Shown here in pieces: positions 1-8,381 of a stretch of 64,000 nucleotides of DNA. Each line of letters starts with the position of its first letter. Position 1 is the stretch's first letter. The stretch is taken from contig CAKOTF010000009.1 of NCBI GenBank assembly GCA_934120045.1, positions 1 through 64,000 on the forward strand, read 5' to 3'. The stretch is from an uncultured Clostridia bacterium (GTDB lineage: Bacteria; Bacillota; Clostridia; TANB77; CAG-508). The translations under genes and the position numbers were made by a program. Under the pieces are notes generated by a model. The model was not told the origin of the DNA. It did not search any database and was given only the letters and a program-made list of their open reading frames with translations.

Positions 1-173
1 ATTTCAGTTACGATTGCTCCCAACTTTTTGAATAATTTTCGAGCCGAGCCGACATAACCGGTGTAGCCTTCACGCAGTGAAGCTGTTGGAATAAATGCGA
101 CTTTCTTATTTTCAATTTCTTCCTTTATCAGACTTCCCACACTTGAAAAGTGCGAACATAAAAATAGTTTCAT
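1..173 (-). CDS. Peptidase E / S51-family (class I glutamine amidotransferase-like) protein, N-terminal part
   Basis: Only the first 57 or so codons are in the window; the gene runs off the left edge. The translated start reads MKLFLCSHFSSVGSL, followed by KKVAFIPTAS and a GYVGSARKLF stretch. This is the pattern of the first two beta strands of peptidase family S51 (dipeptidase E-like) and related GATase-1-like proteins. The catalytic Ser/His region would lie outside the window, so activity cannot be judged. The start at 173 is supported by an AAAGGAG ribosome site 7 nt upstream. The next gene begins 57 bases upstream on the same strand, so the two may be cotranscribed. Confidence 0.72.
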   Translation of the reverse strand, partial: MKLFLCSHFSSVGSLIKEEIENKKVAFIPTASLREGYTGYVGSARKLFKKLGAIVTE

Positions 174-229
174 CAATATTCTCCTTTATAAATTATTATT
201 TTTCAATCAAATCACTAAATTGTAATTTG

Positions 230-544
230 TTAATATACAACCATAAATATAAATCCAAGTAAAAGTATTCCAATAAAAGTAATTGATAACCATTTTCCAA
301 CCTTTGTAAACAAATTATCTTTATATTTAATAGATAATATTAGTGCTGGTATTAAAAATATAAATGAATAAAAAATAGTGTAATGTGTTCCAGTCGCATT
401 AGCCATATTAGACCAAGTAGGTATGTTCAATGTTGCTAAAATGTGATCTCCTACACAAACTCCAAAAATATTAAAAGCCCAAACGAAAGCAATAATTACT
501 AGTAACAATGACAATGAACCTATACCAATTTTTTTATTTTTCAT
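230..544 (-). CDS. Small membrane protein of unknown function
   Basis: A 104-residue protein with three clear hydrophobic segments, at about residues 7-28, 57-73 and 85-103. The first could be an uncleaved signal anchor. A segment of about 30 residues between the first two (GVCVGDHILATLNIPTWS...) is probably extracellular. I see no catalytic motif and do not recognise the family. The start has a good GAGG-type ribosome site (cctcctcg on the plus strand at 552-559). The neighbours are a peptidase E-like gene downstream and a YjbR gene upstream, and neither suggests a role. Confidence 0.6.
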   Translation of the reverse strand: MKNKKIGIGSLSLLLVIIAFVWAFNIFGVCVGDHILATLNIPTWSNMANATGTHYTIFYSFIFLIPALILSIKYKDNLFTKVGKWLSITFIGILLLGFIFMVVY

Positions 545-654
545 TACAAATACCTCCTCGATAAATTACTATTTGTCATGCAAATACTTTTCTAACAAAT
601 CAATAAAAAAATTTAAATTTTTCTATTGACAATTAATAGTTAGTATTATTAACT

Positions 655-981
655 TTATCTTGTTAATTGATAACTTTGCTCTATCAATTCTTTAACTAAT
701 GTTTTATCTACTTTTTCGTCAATAATAATTGTATTCCAATGCTCTTTATTCATATGATATGCAGGTATTATATAATCATAAGTATTCCTTAATATATCCG
801 AATAATTCGGATCTGTTTTTATATTAAGATACAATCTCTCATTAACATTCATAAGCAATGCAAACCACTTTTTATTTTCGCAATGTTTCATTGTTACTGA
901 TTCAAAATCATCTGAAAATGGACAATCTTTGTATGTATTTTTTAATGTCAAACAATATTCTATTATTTCTTCTTTATTCAT
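655..981 (-). CDS. MmcQ/YjbR family protein
   Basis: A 108-residue protein matching the MmcQ/YjbR family, which has a CyaY-like fold and is often described as a DNA-binding fold. Family hallmarks are an N-terminal helix ending in a Y/C-x-L-x4-Y segment (EYCLTLKNTYKDCPF), a central beta sheet with KWFALL and LYLNIK strands, and the conserved HMNKEHWNTIII motif near residues 76-87. The length is normal for the family. The biological role of these proteins is not settled. It is followed on the same strand by the small membrane protein and preceded by an MBL-fold gene 20 bp upstream, so a short operon is likely. Confidence 0.85.
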   Translation of the reverse strand: MNKEEIIEYCLTLKNTYKDCPFSDDFESVTMKHCENKKWFALLMNVNERLYLNIKTDPNYSDILRNTYDYIIPAYHMNKEHWNTIIIDEKVDKTLVKELIEQSYQLTR

Positions 982-1001
982 ATTTCAATCCTTTATTTCT
1001 A

Positions 1002-1634
1002 TTATTTCATTAAAATTACGCCAGTTATTGTTGGATTTAATAATTTAATAAAATCTATTGCATCTTGTTTTGTTCCAACTACACTACCATAATGAATTGG
1101 TACTGCTACTTGTGGTTTTATTTCATTTATTAATTGTGCTGCTTCTTCAAAAATCATTGTATAAGTTCCACCAACAGGAACAAATGCGACATCACACTTT
1201 ACTTTTCTATTTTCTTCTGTTATATCTGTATCTCCTGCAATATAATATCTAACCTCATCTATTGTAATAATATAACCTACCCAATTATTTTCTTTGGGAT
1301 GAAATTTCTTGTTTACATTGTATGAAGGTATTGTCTCAAATTTAATTCCTTGTACCATATATTCTTCATTTGGCTTTACAACCAAAATTGAATTTTTGTC
1401 TATTCCTTTTCTTAATAATTTTGCTATCATTTCTTCTGGTATTACAATAATTGTGTTTTTATTTATAACTTTATCTATATCCTCTTCTGAATAATGGTCA
1501 TAATGATCATGTGTTAAAAAAATAATATCTGCATCATTATAATTTTCTTCAATTTTATATGGATCTATATAAATTACTTTATTTTTGCTTATTCTTATAC
1601 TGCTATGGCATAAAACTTCTATATTATCTAACAT
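1002..1634 (-). CDS. MBL-fold metal-dependent hydrolase (UlaG/UPF0173-like)
   Basis: A 210-residue metallo-beta-lactamase-fold hydrolase of the short type related to UlaG and the UPF0173 group. The metal motif HxHxDH is visible as THDHYDHY near residue 42. A second ligand region, AGDTD, lies at about 134-138, and a C-terminal PIHYGS supplies the last histidine. The substrate cannot be read from the sequence. The ribosome site is AAGGAGGAT directly upstream of the start at 1634. The gene is probably first in a short minus-strand operon with the YjbR gene. A second, broken MBL-like gene lies just upstream at 1795-2590, but the two do not look like recent duplicates. Confidence 0.85.
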   Translation of the reverse strand: MLDNIEVLCHSSIRISKNKVIYIDPYKIEENYNDADIIFLTHDHYDHYSEEDIDKVINKNTIIVIPEEMIAKLLRKGIDKNSILVVKPNEEYMVQGIKFETIPSYNVNKKFHPKENNWVGYIITIDEVRYYIAGDTDITEENRKVKCDVAFVPVGGTYTMIFEEAAQLINEIKPQVAVPIHYGSVVGTKQDAIDFIKLLNPTITGVILMK

Positions 1635-1750
1635 AATATCCTCCTTAATTTTTGTATATTTGAATTATACCACAAAACTTCTTAATATAAAGAAAATTTT
1701 TCAATTTTTTCTTTAATTGGTTCTCACACAATTTGAATTATCGACTAAAA

Positions 1751-1790
1751 GTAAAAAGAATTACACACTAATTTTTGTGTAATTCTCTTT
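1751..1790 (-). terminator. Rho-independent terminator
   Basis: An 11-bp inverted repeat (AGAATTACACA at 1757-1767 paired with 1776-1786) is followed on the minus strand by a T-rich tract. It lies just downstream of the broken hydrolase gene that ends at 1795 and separates it from the intact MBL gene. Confidence 0.75.
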
Positions 1791-1794
1791 CTTA

Positions 1795-2590
1795 CTAATT
1801 TTGTGAAAAAAACATTCCTGATATCATATCCAAATAATTTAATCCACTATATTCTGGATATTGTGCTTTTACTTTATTTTCGAAATCATTTGCATCTTTA
1901 CTTTCTTTTGCAATTTTCTTTAATTCTTATAAATAAGCAATTTTTGTATCAACATCCTTTAATGTTTCTGGTGTATAATGACTTGATAATACTAAATTAT
2001 ATCCATTTTCTTTATATCTTTTTAATTGTGCAATAATTACATTTGCATGTCCTTCTCCTGCAACTATTGAATGACAATCATGTCCTAACATGTGTGTATA
2101 TACACATCCGATTTGTGGAAATTCTATTTCGATATTTTCTTCATGATATGTTATCTTTAATTCAAATCCACCAATATTAGCTTTTTCATCTTTTAAAACA
2201 TCTGTTATTTTGTGAAATTCTTTTGCAAATGCTCCATTAAATGATTTTTCAAAGCCTGTTACCAAATTATGAATTGTTCCTTCTTTCATTGATTTTTTTG
2301 TTCCTTCTGAAGCATATCCTTTTACATCTTTTAGTATTGTTCCTCCATTTGGATGATCAGAAAATACTTTTCCAACTATATTTTTATTTAATTCTTTTAC
2401 ATATTTTTCGAATTCTTCTAAATTATCATAAAATGCTGGGAATTCTACTAATAATACATTTTCTTTGTTTTCTAATATATAACTTTCATCATTCATTAAA
2501 TCATTTGTTTGATAACAATGTAATTTTATATCTCCAAAACTATAAATATCTATATATCCTTTTTTCTAAATTAACTCTTGAAACTTCCAT
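1795..2590 (-). pseudogene. MBL-fold-like hydrolase, broken by a frameshift and a nonsense codon
   Basis: The longest open piece (1927-2496, 189 codons) is only the middle of the gene. Upstream, a start at 2590 (MEVSRVNLE) leads into a run of six A (2560-2565 on the plus strand). Removing one A joins it in frame to GYIDIYSFGDIKLHCYQTN and then to the main piece. Downstream, a TAA at 1927-1929 is followed in the same frame by about 43 further sensible codons (ELKKIAKESKDANDF...) ending at a TAG at 1795. The total of 796 bases equals an intact frame plus one. The protein looks like a divergent MBL-type hydrolase (HMLGHDCHSI motif), but the family call is tentative. It faces the HxlR gene at 2886, a common regulator-target arrangement. 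Confidence 0.7.
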
Positions 2591-2706
2591 CTCTATCTAC
2601 TCCTTATTTTTATTTATTGAATTTAGTAGCTACTCTATTTTTCTATTTCTGTAATTATTTTACTTTCTGTTTTTATCTTTGTAAAGTACGCACTTTTTTG
2701 TTTCAT

Positions 2707-2724
2707 AGTTACTTAAAAGTAACT
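2707..2724. promoter_or_regulatory. Palindromic operator between the broken hydrolase and the HxlR gene
   Basis: AGTTACTT-AA-AAGTAACT has perfect 8-bp arms and contains the TACT...AGTA spacing typical of HxlR/YodB-type operators. It sits in the divergent intergenic region (2591-2885), upstream of both genes. A further AGTACGCACTTT stretch lies at 2686-2697. The regulator that would bind it is itself damaged. Confidence 0.5.
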
Positions 2725-2885
2725 TTTTAGATGTTTTGCTATTTATGAAAGATAAATTTTTTTATAAAATGTATTATTTTCGATATATTATATCCGTTTT
2801 GACACTATTGTTGATTTTGTTGTGTTATAGCATTTACTTTTTTATTAACTTTGTTATAATTTGTATAGAATGGAGTTGATTTATA

Positions 2886-3152
2886 ATGAAACAAGAATTA
2901 CCCGCTTGCCCTGTTGAAATTACAATGGGACTTATTGATGATAAATGGAAAATTTTAATTATTAGAGATTTATTGACTAATAATTTAAGAGATATGGAGA
3001 AATCTGGTTTAGTTCATCGTGAGGTCTTTGCTGAAGTTCCTCCAAGAGTTGAGTATTCTCTTACTGATACTGGCTGGAGTTTGAAACCTGTTTTGGATTC
3101 TATGGTTCAATGGGTAAATAATTATCGTGAATTGCCAAAAATAGCAGATTAA
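2886..3152 (+). pseudogene. HxlR-family regulator with an internal in-frame deletion
   Basis: An 88-residue ORF with a clean HxlR start (ELPACPVEITMGLIDDKWK) and a clean HxlR end (VHREVFAEVPPRVEYSLT, then SLKPVLDSMVQW). Family members are about 105-120 residues. Here IIRDLLT runs straight into NLRDMEKSG, which drops roughly 22 residues that normally read T-x-R-F-x-E-L...ISQKVLT. That segment contains the recognition helix, so DNA binding is expected to be lost even though the frame is open. The ORF starts 7 nt after TGGAG. I call it a pseudogene on functional grounds; a partial protein could still dimerise. Confidence 0.65.
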
Positions 3153-3178
3153 CTATGCTATTTTTACTATTTTATATT

Positions 3179-3363
3179 TTAAAATTTGAATAAATTCAAT
3201 CTAATTTCTTCATCGAAGTACCTATCAACATTTCCTTCTATAATGCTTATTACCATTTCACAAGTAGCACTTACAATTGCTTTATTTAAATGTCCTCCAA
3301 ATACTTCTCCTTTATCATTAGTATAATAAACATTATTGTTATTGCAATATCTAATATCATTCT
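3179..3363 (-). pseudogene. C-terminal remnant of a PPC-domain (DUF296) protein
   Basis: On the minus strand an open stretch ending at the TAA at 3179 reads NDKGEVFGGHLNKAIVSATC, then EMVISII, and closes with DEEIRLNLFKF. This is the conserved C-terminal 55 residues of PPC/DUF296 proteins (about 140 residues, PD1-like). The preceding codons contain stops in the same frame, and no N-terminal half is found between 3364 and 3637. The gene is a fragment. Its promoter appears to survive at 3638-3666. Confidence 0.72.
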
Positions 3364-3637
3364 AATTTTTTCATATTTATATCTCCCTGTTTATTCATAT
3401 CATTTAGAGTTTACTCCAAGTCAATATTTTTTCTGAAATTTTATATTATTTTTTGGAACAAATACTTTGCTTATATTAAAACATAATACAGTAAATATAA
3501 TTAATATTACAGGACTATTATCATTGTTTTTCTAATCCTATTGCATAGTTCAATTTGTTTTTCTTTTTTGTATAATTCAAAATCATTTTGTTATGCTTAA
3601 TTTTAATCGCTATGTATATTATAAAATTGTCAAAATA
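3364..3637. other. Non-coding AT-rich stretch
   Basis: No gene can be supported here. It is very AT-rich and lies between the PPC-domain remnant and the promoter that would have driven it, so it is probably what is left of the deleted 5' half. No repeats or structured RNA are evident. Confidence 0.5.
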
Positions 3638-3681
3638 ATTATATCATAAAAGACAGATAATTTTAAAATTACCTGTCTTTT
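3638..3681 (-). promoter_or_regulatory. Composite terminator-promoter hairpin (copy A)
   Basis: A 17-bp stem with one mismatch (3648-3664 with 3665-3681) terminates minus-strand transcription from the Nudix gene ending at 3701. Overlapping it on the same strand is a promoter: -35 TTAAAA (3661-3666), a 17-bp spacer made of the hairpin arm plus TTTTATGA, and -10 TATAAT (3638-3643) with an extended TG. Its target, the PPC-domain gene, is now a fragment. Confidence 0.6.
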
Positions 3682-3700
3682 ATTTTACTTCTTTTCTTTT

Positions 3701-4150
3701 TTAATCATTTAAAACATCAACAATTTCAATTGGTGCAATTAAATTATTTTTTTTATTATAAACTGCTGTTTTTACATAACTTCCTCTTAATTCATCATCC
3801 ATTTTATTCATTATTTCATCATAACCAATCCATTTTACATCCAAAATTTCATTTTTATCATATTTGATATTTTCATTAACCAATTTAGCATTAAAAAATA
3901 CCATAATTCTCAAATCATCTTCTAAAATTCTATTAGCGATATAGCAAACTCCATTTAGTTCTACATCACATCCTGTTTCTTCTTTGATTTCTCTAATTGC
4001 TCCTTGTTTTAAGCTCTCTTTAAACTCTAAACGTCCTGCTGGAAAATTCCATTTTCCATAACACATTTTTTTGGCTTCTTGTATCAATAAATATTTTCCG
4101 TCTTTTTCTATAATTCCACCTACTACTATATTCATAATTTTTTCCTCCAA
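3701..4150 (-). CDS. Nudix hydrolase
   Basis: A 149-residue Nudix protein. The Nudix box G-x5-E-x7-R-E-x-x-E-E-x-G is complete at about residues 38-60 (GRLEFKE...REIKEETGC). MNIVVGGIIEKDGKYLLIQE at residues 6-25 is the first strand pair of the fold, so the true start could be the internal ATG at residue 6 (4135). Substrate unknown; small Nudix proteins of this type hydrolyse nucleoside diphosphate derivatives. It is the most downstream gene of the minus-strand GNAT-GNAT-Nudix group and is followed by the composite hairpin at 3648-3681. Confidence 0.9.
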   Translation of the reverse strand: MEEKIMNIVVGGIIEKDGKYLLIQEAKKMCYGKWNFPAGRLEFKESLKQGAIREIKEETGCDVELNGVCYIANRILEDDLRIMVFFNAKLVNENIKYDKNEILDVKWIGYDEIMNKMDDELRGSYVKTAVYNKKNNLIAPIEIVDVLND

Positions 4151-4235
4151 ATATAATTTATCACAAACTTCTAAATCTTACAATGAAATCATCAATATTT
4201 AATTTTCTTTTCTTAGTTTTTTATTATATATTATA

Positions 4236-4640
4236 CTATCTATAAACTACTACTTTGGGAAAACAAGTAATATTATACTCATTACAAGCTTTACATTCTT
4301 TATCTATCAGTTCTTCATTACTATAAACAAATCCATTTTTTAAATAAAATTCGTCTACTTTTGAAATTGTATATACTGGCTTTTCTAATTCTCCTATGGC
4401 TTTTTCTATTAAAGATTTTCCATATCCTCTATTTCTATATTTTTTATCTACTGCTAATGCCTCAATAAAACTTTTTCCTTTATATATTGAAATAGATACT
4501 GCTCCAATAATATTTTCATTTTCTAATAAAGCAAATGATCTTATATTATTTCCAAAATATTTTTTTCTTTCATCAAACTCTAGTCCATTTTCTATATAAA
4601 AATTAATTAAACTATCATTATCATATTTATCAAATTTCAT
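4236..4640 (-). CDS. GNAT-family N-acetyltransferase
   Basis: A 134-residue GNAT protein. The acetyl-CoA-binding motif A is seen as AVDKKYRNRGYGKSLIEKAI (the R/Q-x-x-G-x-G/A pattern is RNRGYGKS) near residues 74-93. A final beta strand region FYLKNGFVYSNEEL follows. It is short but within family range. The acceptor substrate cannot be predicted. It lies between another GNAT gene (26 bp upstream) and the Nudix gene, all on the same strand, and is likely cotranscribed with them. The start at 4640 has a GGGAGG ribosome site. Confidence 0.88.
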   Translation of the reverse strand: MKFDKYDNDSLINFYIENGLEFDERKKYFGNNIRSFALLENENIIGAVSISIYKGKSFIEALAVDKKYRNRGYGKSLIEKAIGELEKPVYTISKVDEFYLKNGFVYSNEELIDKECKACNEYNITCFPKVVVYR

Positions 4641-4665
4641 AAAAACCTCCCATTCGATAAATTAT

Positions 4666-5148
4666 CTATTTTAAGTCTTTTATATATCTAACATCACAAG
4701 CAAAATGTTCTGTCTTTACTATTAGTTCATCCACTTTAACAAAGCCATATTTTTCATAAAATCTTTGTGCTGCAATCATATTACTTAATGTTTCTAAGTA
4801 ACACTTACTATAATATTTTTTTGCATATTCTAATGCCATATCCATTAATTTGTGAGATATACCTGTACCTCTTGTTTCAGGTAAACAATACATTTTTTGT
4901 AATTCACATACGTCTTCAATTCCGTCTAATTTACCTATTCCAACTCCACCAACGATTTTCCCATTTTCATCAATTGCAACCAAATATTTATTTCCATCTG
5001 TATTATAAATTTCTGAAAATCTTCCTAAATTTGGATCTGCCCAAGCTGTTCCTTCATGATTTGCACCAAATTCAATTAAACAAGCTCTTATTACATTTTC
5101 TACTTCTTTATTATCTTTTTCTTCTATTTCTCTAATATTATACTTCAT
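4666..5148 (-). CDS. GNAT-family N-acetyltransferase
   Basis: A 160-residue GNAT protein of the PanZ/YjcF-like small type. The motif is LQKMYCLPETRGTGISHKLM (residues about 83-102), with R-G-T-G-I-S in the pyrophosphate-binding loop. It ends with the usual AAQRFYEKYGFVKVDE. The ribosome site GGAGGAAT precedes the start at 5148. It is the first gene of the short minus-strand set 5148-3701. The MITE-like repeat at 5221 lies just upstream and may bring its own terminator. Substrate unknown. Confidence 0.9.
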   Translation of the reverse strand: MKYNIREIEEKDNKEVENVIRACLIEFGANHEGTAWADPNLGRFSEIYNTDGNKYLVAIDENGKIVGGVGIGKLDGIEDVCELQKMYCLPETRGTGISHKLMDMALEYAKKYYSKCYLETLSNMIAAQRFYEKYGFVKVDELIVKTEHFACDVRYIKDLK

Positions 5149-5220
5149 TTTATTCCTCCATAAAGCTTAAATTTATTATTATACTTCTTGACTTTTTGCG
5201 TTTAAATGGATTATAATAAT

Positions 5221-5393
5221 TATAGGAAATGGCAAATCCACAAACGTGTTTTTTGCCGAATAGAGTAAAACTCACATCTACTCGTCAAAGTACAGATGTG
5301 AGTTGTTTTTTATTTATGTAGTTGCTTATCAACCCAGTTCTTATACAGAACTGCTGTCAATGAAACCACATCTGCTAATTCTCATTTCTTATG
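5221..5393 (+). repeat. MITE-like dispersed repeat, copy 1
   Basis: About 173 bp, with a second copy in inverted orientation at 27953-28093. Shared blocks include an ATAGGAAATG-type end, CAAATCCACAAAC, TTTTGCCGAATAGA, a CTCACATCT...AGATGTGAG hairpin, TTTATTTATGTAGTT and ACTTATCAACC/ACATCTGCT. The ends form an imperfect terminal inverted repeat (ATAGGAAATG / CATTTCTTAT). This copy carries an extra ~32 bases (about 5334-5365) that include a CAGTTCT-TATAC-AGAACTG hairpin. There is no coding potential. Confidence 0.65.
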
Positions 5394-5494
5394 ACATACA
5401 TTCTACAATACTATTTCAGATTTGTCCATACACTATAAACTTTTATATTTGAAATTTCATTAAATTTATTTTATAATACAATTGAGGTGTATAT

Positions 5495-5804
5495 ATGAAA
5501 ACTATATTAGATGATGACTTATCATATTTAATATATTCCATAGTAGAAGAAATCCCTGTTCGGATATGTTGCAACTTATGGTCAAATTGCCAGATTAATT
5601 GGAAAGCCTAAAAATTCAAGATTAGTTGGCAAGGCACTAAAAATGGCTTTTCGTTATGGTGATTTTCCTTGCCACAGAGTTGTAAACCATCAAGGCAGAA
5701 TTACCCCTGGATGGCCTGAACAAGTAGATTTACTTAAAGAAGAAGGTGTTACCTTTAAAAATGAATTTTGCGTTGATTTAAAAAAACATCAATGGAATAT
5801 ATAA
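5495..5804 (+). pseudogene. Alkyltransferase-like / MGMT C-terminal domain protein, frameshifted
   Basis: The start at 5495 has a TTGAGGTG ribosome site and reads MKTILDDDLSYLIYSIVEEIPV. One extra base near 5555-5561 then breaks the frame. In the +1 frame the protein continues GYVATYGQIARLIGKPKNSR, then FPCHRVVNHQGRI, and ends KKHQWNI at 5804. The length is 310, which is 103 codons plus one. This is the short (about 100 aa) form of the O6-alkylguanine-DNA alkyltransferase domain. The active-site PCHRV is kept, so it resembles an MGMT-like rather than a W-substituted ATL protein. It could be a sequencing error, but other nearby genes are also broken. Confidence 0.8.
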
Positions 5805-5847
5805 AAGCAAACCAGAGAAATTTTAAATTTTCTGATTTGCTTTTTTA
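5803..5847. terminator. Bidirectional hairpin terminator
   Basis: A long imperfect stem (5803-5824 with 5826-5847, AAAAGCAAA...TTTGCTTTT) has A/T tracts on both sides. It ends the plus-strand alkyltransferase-like pseudogene and could also stop minus-strand transcription from the yxeA-like gene. Confidence 0.75.
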
Positions 5848-5900
5848 TTTTAAAATATTATCCGCTTCCTCTTGATCTACGTAACTATCAAGTTGCACAT

Positions 5901-6248
5901 CTATTTTGTATAATTTGCTTGTACTTTTTCTGGTAGCTCATTATATTGTACTTCTTCCCATGAATGAACTCCAAATGTTTTTACTTCCAATTTTAGAAAA
6001 GCATCTTCTTTAAGTTCTCTACTTGTTTTAAACTTCAATTCTCTTTTCTTTCCATTTTCATTATAACAATCTAAAGTATACTCATATTTCATATTATCTG
6101 AGCTTGATACTTTTTCTATTTTGGTATTATCAATTTGTGTATAATAAATTGATTTATAATTTTCAAAAAAATACAATCCAGTTACACATATTACAATTGC
6201 CACAATCACTGCAATAACCATTGGTAATTTTTCTTTTAAATCTTCCAT
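5901..6248 (-). CDS. YxeA-family (DUF1093) protein
   Basis: A 115-residue protein with an N-terminal signal or anchor segment (residues 10-28, MVIAVIVAIVICVTGLYFF) and a small extracytoplasmic domain starting YYTQIDNTKIEKV. This is the usual layout of YxeA/DUF1093 proteins, which adopt an OB-like fold. In Bacillus subtilis yxeA closes the yxdJKLM operon. Here it follows the Bce-type ATPase and permease genes in the same order (permease end at 6282), which supports the call. The function is unknown; association with peptide-antibiotic sensing modules is inference from context. Confidence 0.75.
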   Translation of the reverse strand: MEDLKEKLPMVIAVIVAIVICVTGLYFFENYKSIYYTQIDNTKIEKVSSSDNMKYEYTLDCYNENGKKRELKFKTSRELKEDAFLKLEVKTFGVHSWEEVQYNELPEKVQANYTK

Positions 6249-6281
6249 TATAACATTTTTTCTTTCTTACTTTTTCAACAA

Positions 6282-8381
6282 CTATTCATCTTCTTTGATA
6301 ATATTCTTACTTCCTAAATAAGTAGCTAAGAAATATATACCATATATGATACCTATAATAATTACTGTCGCAATAGCTGATGGTAATAAATCTTTTTTAC
6401 TTGCTAATCCTGACATTATAGTAATTGCAAATTGTATTCCAAATATAGAATGTATAATTGCAAGAACAAGTGGAACTCCAAAAAATATTCCAATTTGTCT
6501 GAATAACGATTTATTAATCATTTTTTCATCACAACCAATTTTTCTTAAAATAGTATATCTTTGTCTGTTATCTGAACTATCTGTTAATTGTTTTAAAGCT
6601 AAAATAGCTGAACTTGCAATTAAAAATATAATTCCTAAATAAATTGCTATAAATGTTACAATAGTTGCTAGACCTACACTTGCTTCCATAAGAGCTATTT
6701 TCGTTTTTCCGTCAATATTCAAACCATTTTTATCTAAATTTTGTAAAAGTTCAGAATTATCATCAACAAATATTTTTTCTATCTCTTCTTTTTCCTCTTT
6801 AGTATCTGCATTATAATTTGCAACAAATAAATATTGCTTTTTCATTCTTTCCGTCAATTCACAATCATCTGGAACTAATATAATTCCTGTATTTATATGA
6901 TTAGTAGACATTTGAATATATCCTGTTTTACATTCATTATATTTTGATTTATATTGTTTTCCAACTATATTTAAAACATTATTTCCATCTTTTAATGCTT
7001 CATCTCGTAATTCTTTTTGTGAATCAAAATCACAAAGTACAATATATTCATCATTATTTAATTCATATTGATTAATTCCATATAGTTTTGCAATTTTGTT
7101 ATAGTCTGATATTTTTACTATCTGTTCTGCTGTATTATATAAAAGATTTGGATATCTGGTTTTTATTTCTGCATATTTGTCTCCAAAAAAATCTTTCCAA
7201 GTTAAATCATCTGTGGAATATACTGTTATTTCCACAATGTCTTTTAAGACATTCATATCTAAGCCATTATTTTTTAAAGTTTCTGTAATAGATATTCTCG
7301 AATCAGCCATTGCTTCAGCTGTAGATGTAATCTCTTTTCCATAAGTACCATATTGTAAATATTTTTCTGGTAAATTAGCTGTTTTATATAAGTTCAAATC
7401 TACAGGGGTCATTTCGACTAATTCTCTTTGCATTGTATTTCTTAATGCTAAACTTGAAGAAAGTATTGAAATTGTCATAAATAACATTAAACATATTACA
7501 CTCATACTTATAACCATTGTATTAATTTTGTTATTTATTTGTCTTAATACAAACATATTTGTATTTTTAAAATAAACATTTTTCATTTTTTGAACTATTT
7601 GTATTATAAATCCTGATAAAGACCAAAAGACTGCTACTGTTCCAACTATTCCCATTAAAATAGGCTGTAAAATTTTATCTGCAGTTGTTAAACTACTAAC
7701 ATCTTCCGTTACTTTCCAATAAGCATATCCAAGTATAGCTACAGCTCCTAAAAATACTAATATACATATAATTGGATTTTTTATTTTTACATTTTCATTT
7801 TTCTTACTTGCATTTAATAAATCAATTAATTTATATCTTGAAACTGTAAATGTATTAAAGAACATTACTGCCACATACATTACAGCAAAGTAAATACAAG
7901 TCTTTATACAAGCATCTTTTGAAAATACAAATTGAAACTTGCTCATGTCTGCCTCAAACATTTTAGCAACTAATATTGACATGAATTGTGATGCAAATAT
8001 ACCTATAATTAATCCTACAATTAATGATATAATTCCTACTAATATTGTTTCAATTAATATTATTTTTGATATTTGTCTTTTTCCCATTCCAAGTGTCATA
8101 TATATTCCAAATTCTTTTTTTCTTCGATTTATTAAGAAATTATTTGCATATACAATTAGTAAACCTAATACTACTGCTACGAATACTGATACATATCCAA
8201 GCAATGAAATCATAAGTTTTATAATACTTCTTGTTGATTCTGATACTTCTAACATTGCTTGTTGACTATCTATTGAATTAAACATATAAAATATTGCTAC
8301 ACCTAATACTAGTGTTAGAAAATAAATTGCATAATCTTTGAAGCTTTTTTTCATATTTCTTATAGATAACTTAAATAACAT
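6282..8381 (-). CDS. Bce/Yxd-type ABC transporter permease (FtsX-like)
   Basis: A 699-residue permease with the ten-helix layout of the BceB/YxdM family. One TM lies at about residues 17-36, then an FtsX domain with three TMs (about 60-190), TMs at 200-260 and 285-310, a large extracellular domain (about 315-565), and a final FtsX domain with three TMs (about 575-695). The large extracellular loop between TM7 and TM8 is the peptide-sensing hallmark of this family. It overlaps the ATPase gene by 11 bp, indicating coupled translation. Expected function: detect and resist a cell-wall-active peptide, together with the two-component system upstream. The ligand is unknown. Confidence 0.9.
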   Translation of the reverse strand: MLFKLSIRNMKKSFKDYAIYFLTLVLGVAIFYMFNSIDSQQAMLEVSESTRSIIKLMISLLGYVSVFVAVVLGLLIVYANNFLINRRKKEFGIYMTLGMGKRQISKIILIETILVGIISLIVGLIIGIFASQFMSILVAKMFEADMSKFQFVFSKDACIKTCIYFAVMYVAVMFFNTFTVSRYKLIDLLNASKKNENVKIKNPIICILVFLGAVAILGYAYWKVTEDVSSLTTADKILQPILMGIVGTVAVFWSLSGFIIQIVQKMKNVYFKNTNMFVLRQINNKINTMVISMSVICLMLFMTISILSSSLALRNTMQRELVEMTPVDLNLYKTANLPEKYLQYGTYGKEITSTAEAMADSRISITETLKNNGLDMNVLKDIVEITVYSTDDLTWKDFFGDKYAEIKTRYPNLLYNTAEQIVKISDYNKIAKLYGINQYELNNDEYIVLCDFDSQKELRDEALKDGNNVLNIVGKQYKSKYNECKTGYIQMSTNHINTGIILVPDDCELTERMKKQYLFVANYNADTKEEKEEIEKIFVDDNSELLQNLDKNGLNIDGKTKIALMEASVGLATIVTFIAIYLGIIFLIASSAILALKQLTDSSDNRQRYTILRKIGCDEKMINKSLFRQIGIFFGVPLVLAIIHSIFGIQFAITIMSGLASKKDLLPSAIATVIIIGIIYGIYFLATYLGSKNIIKEDE

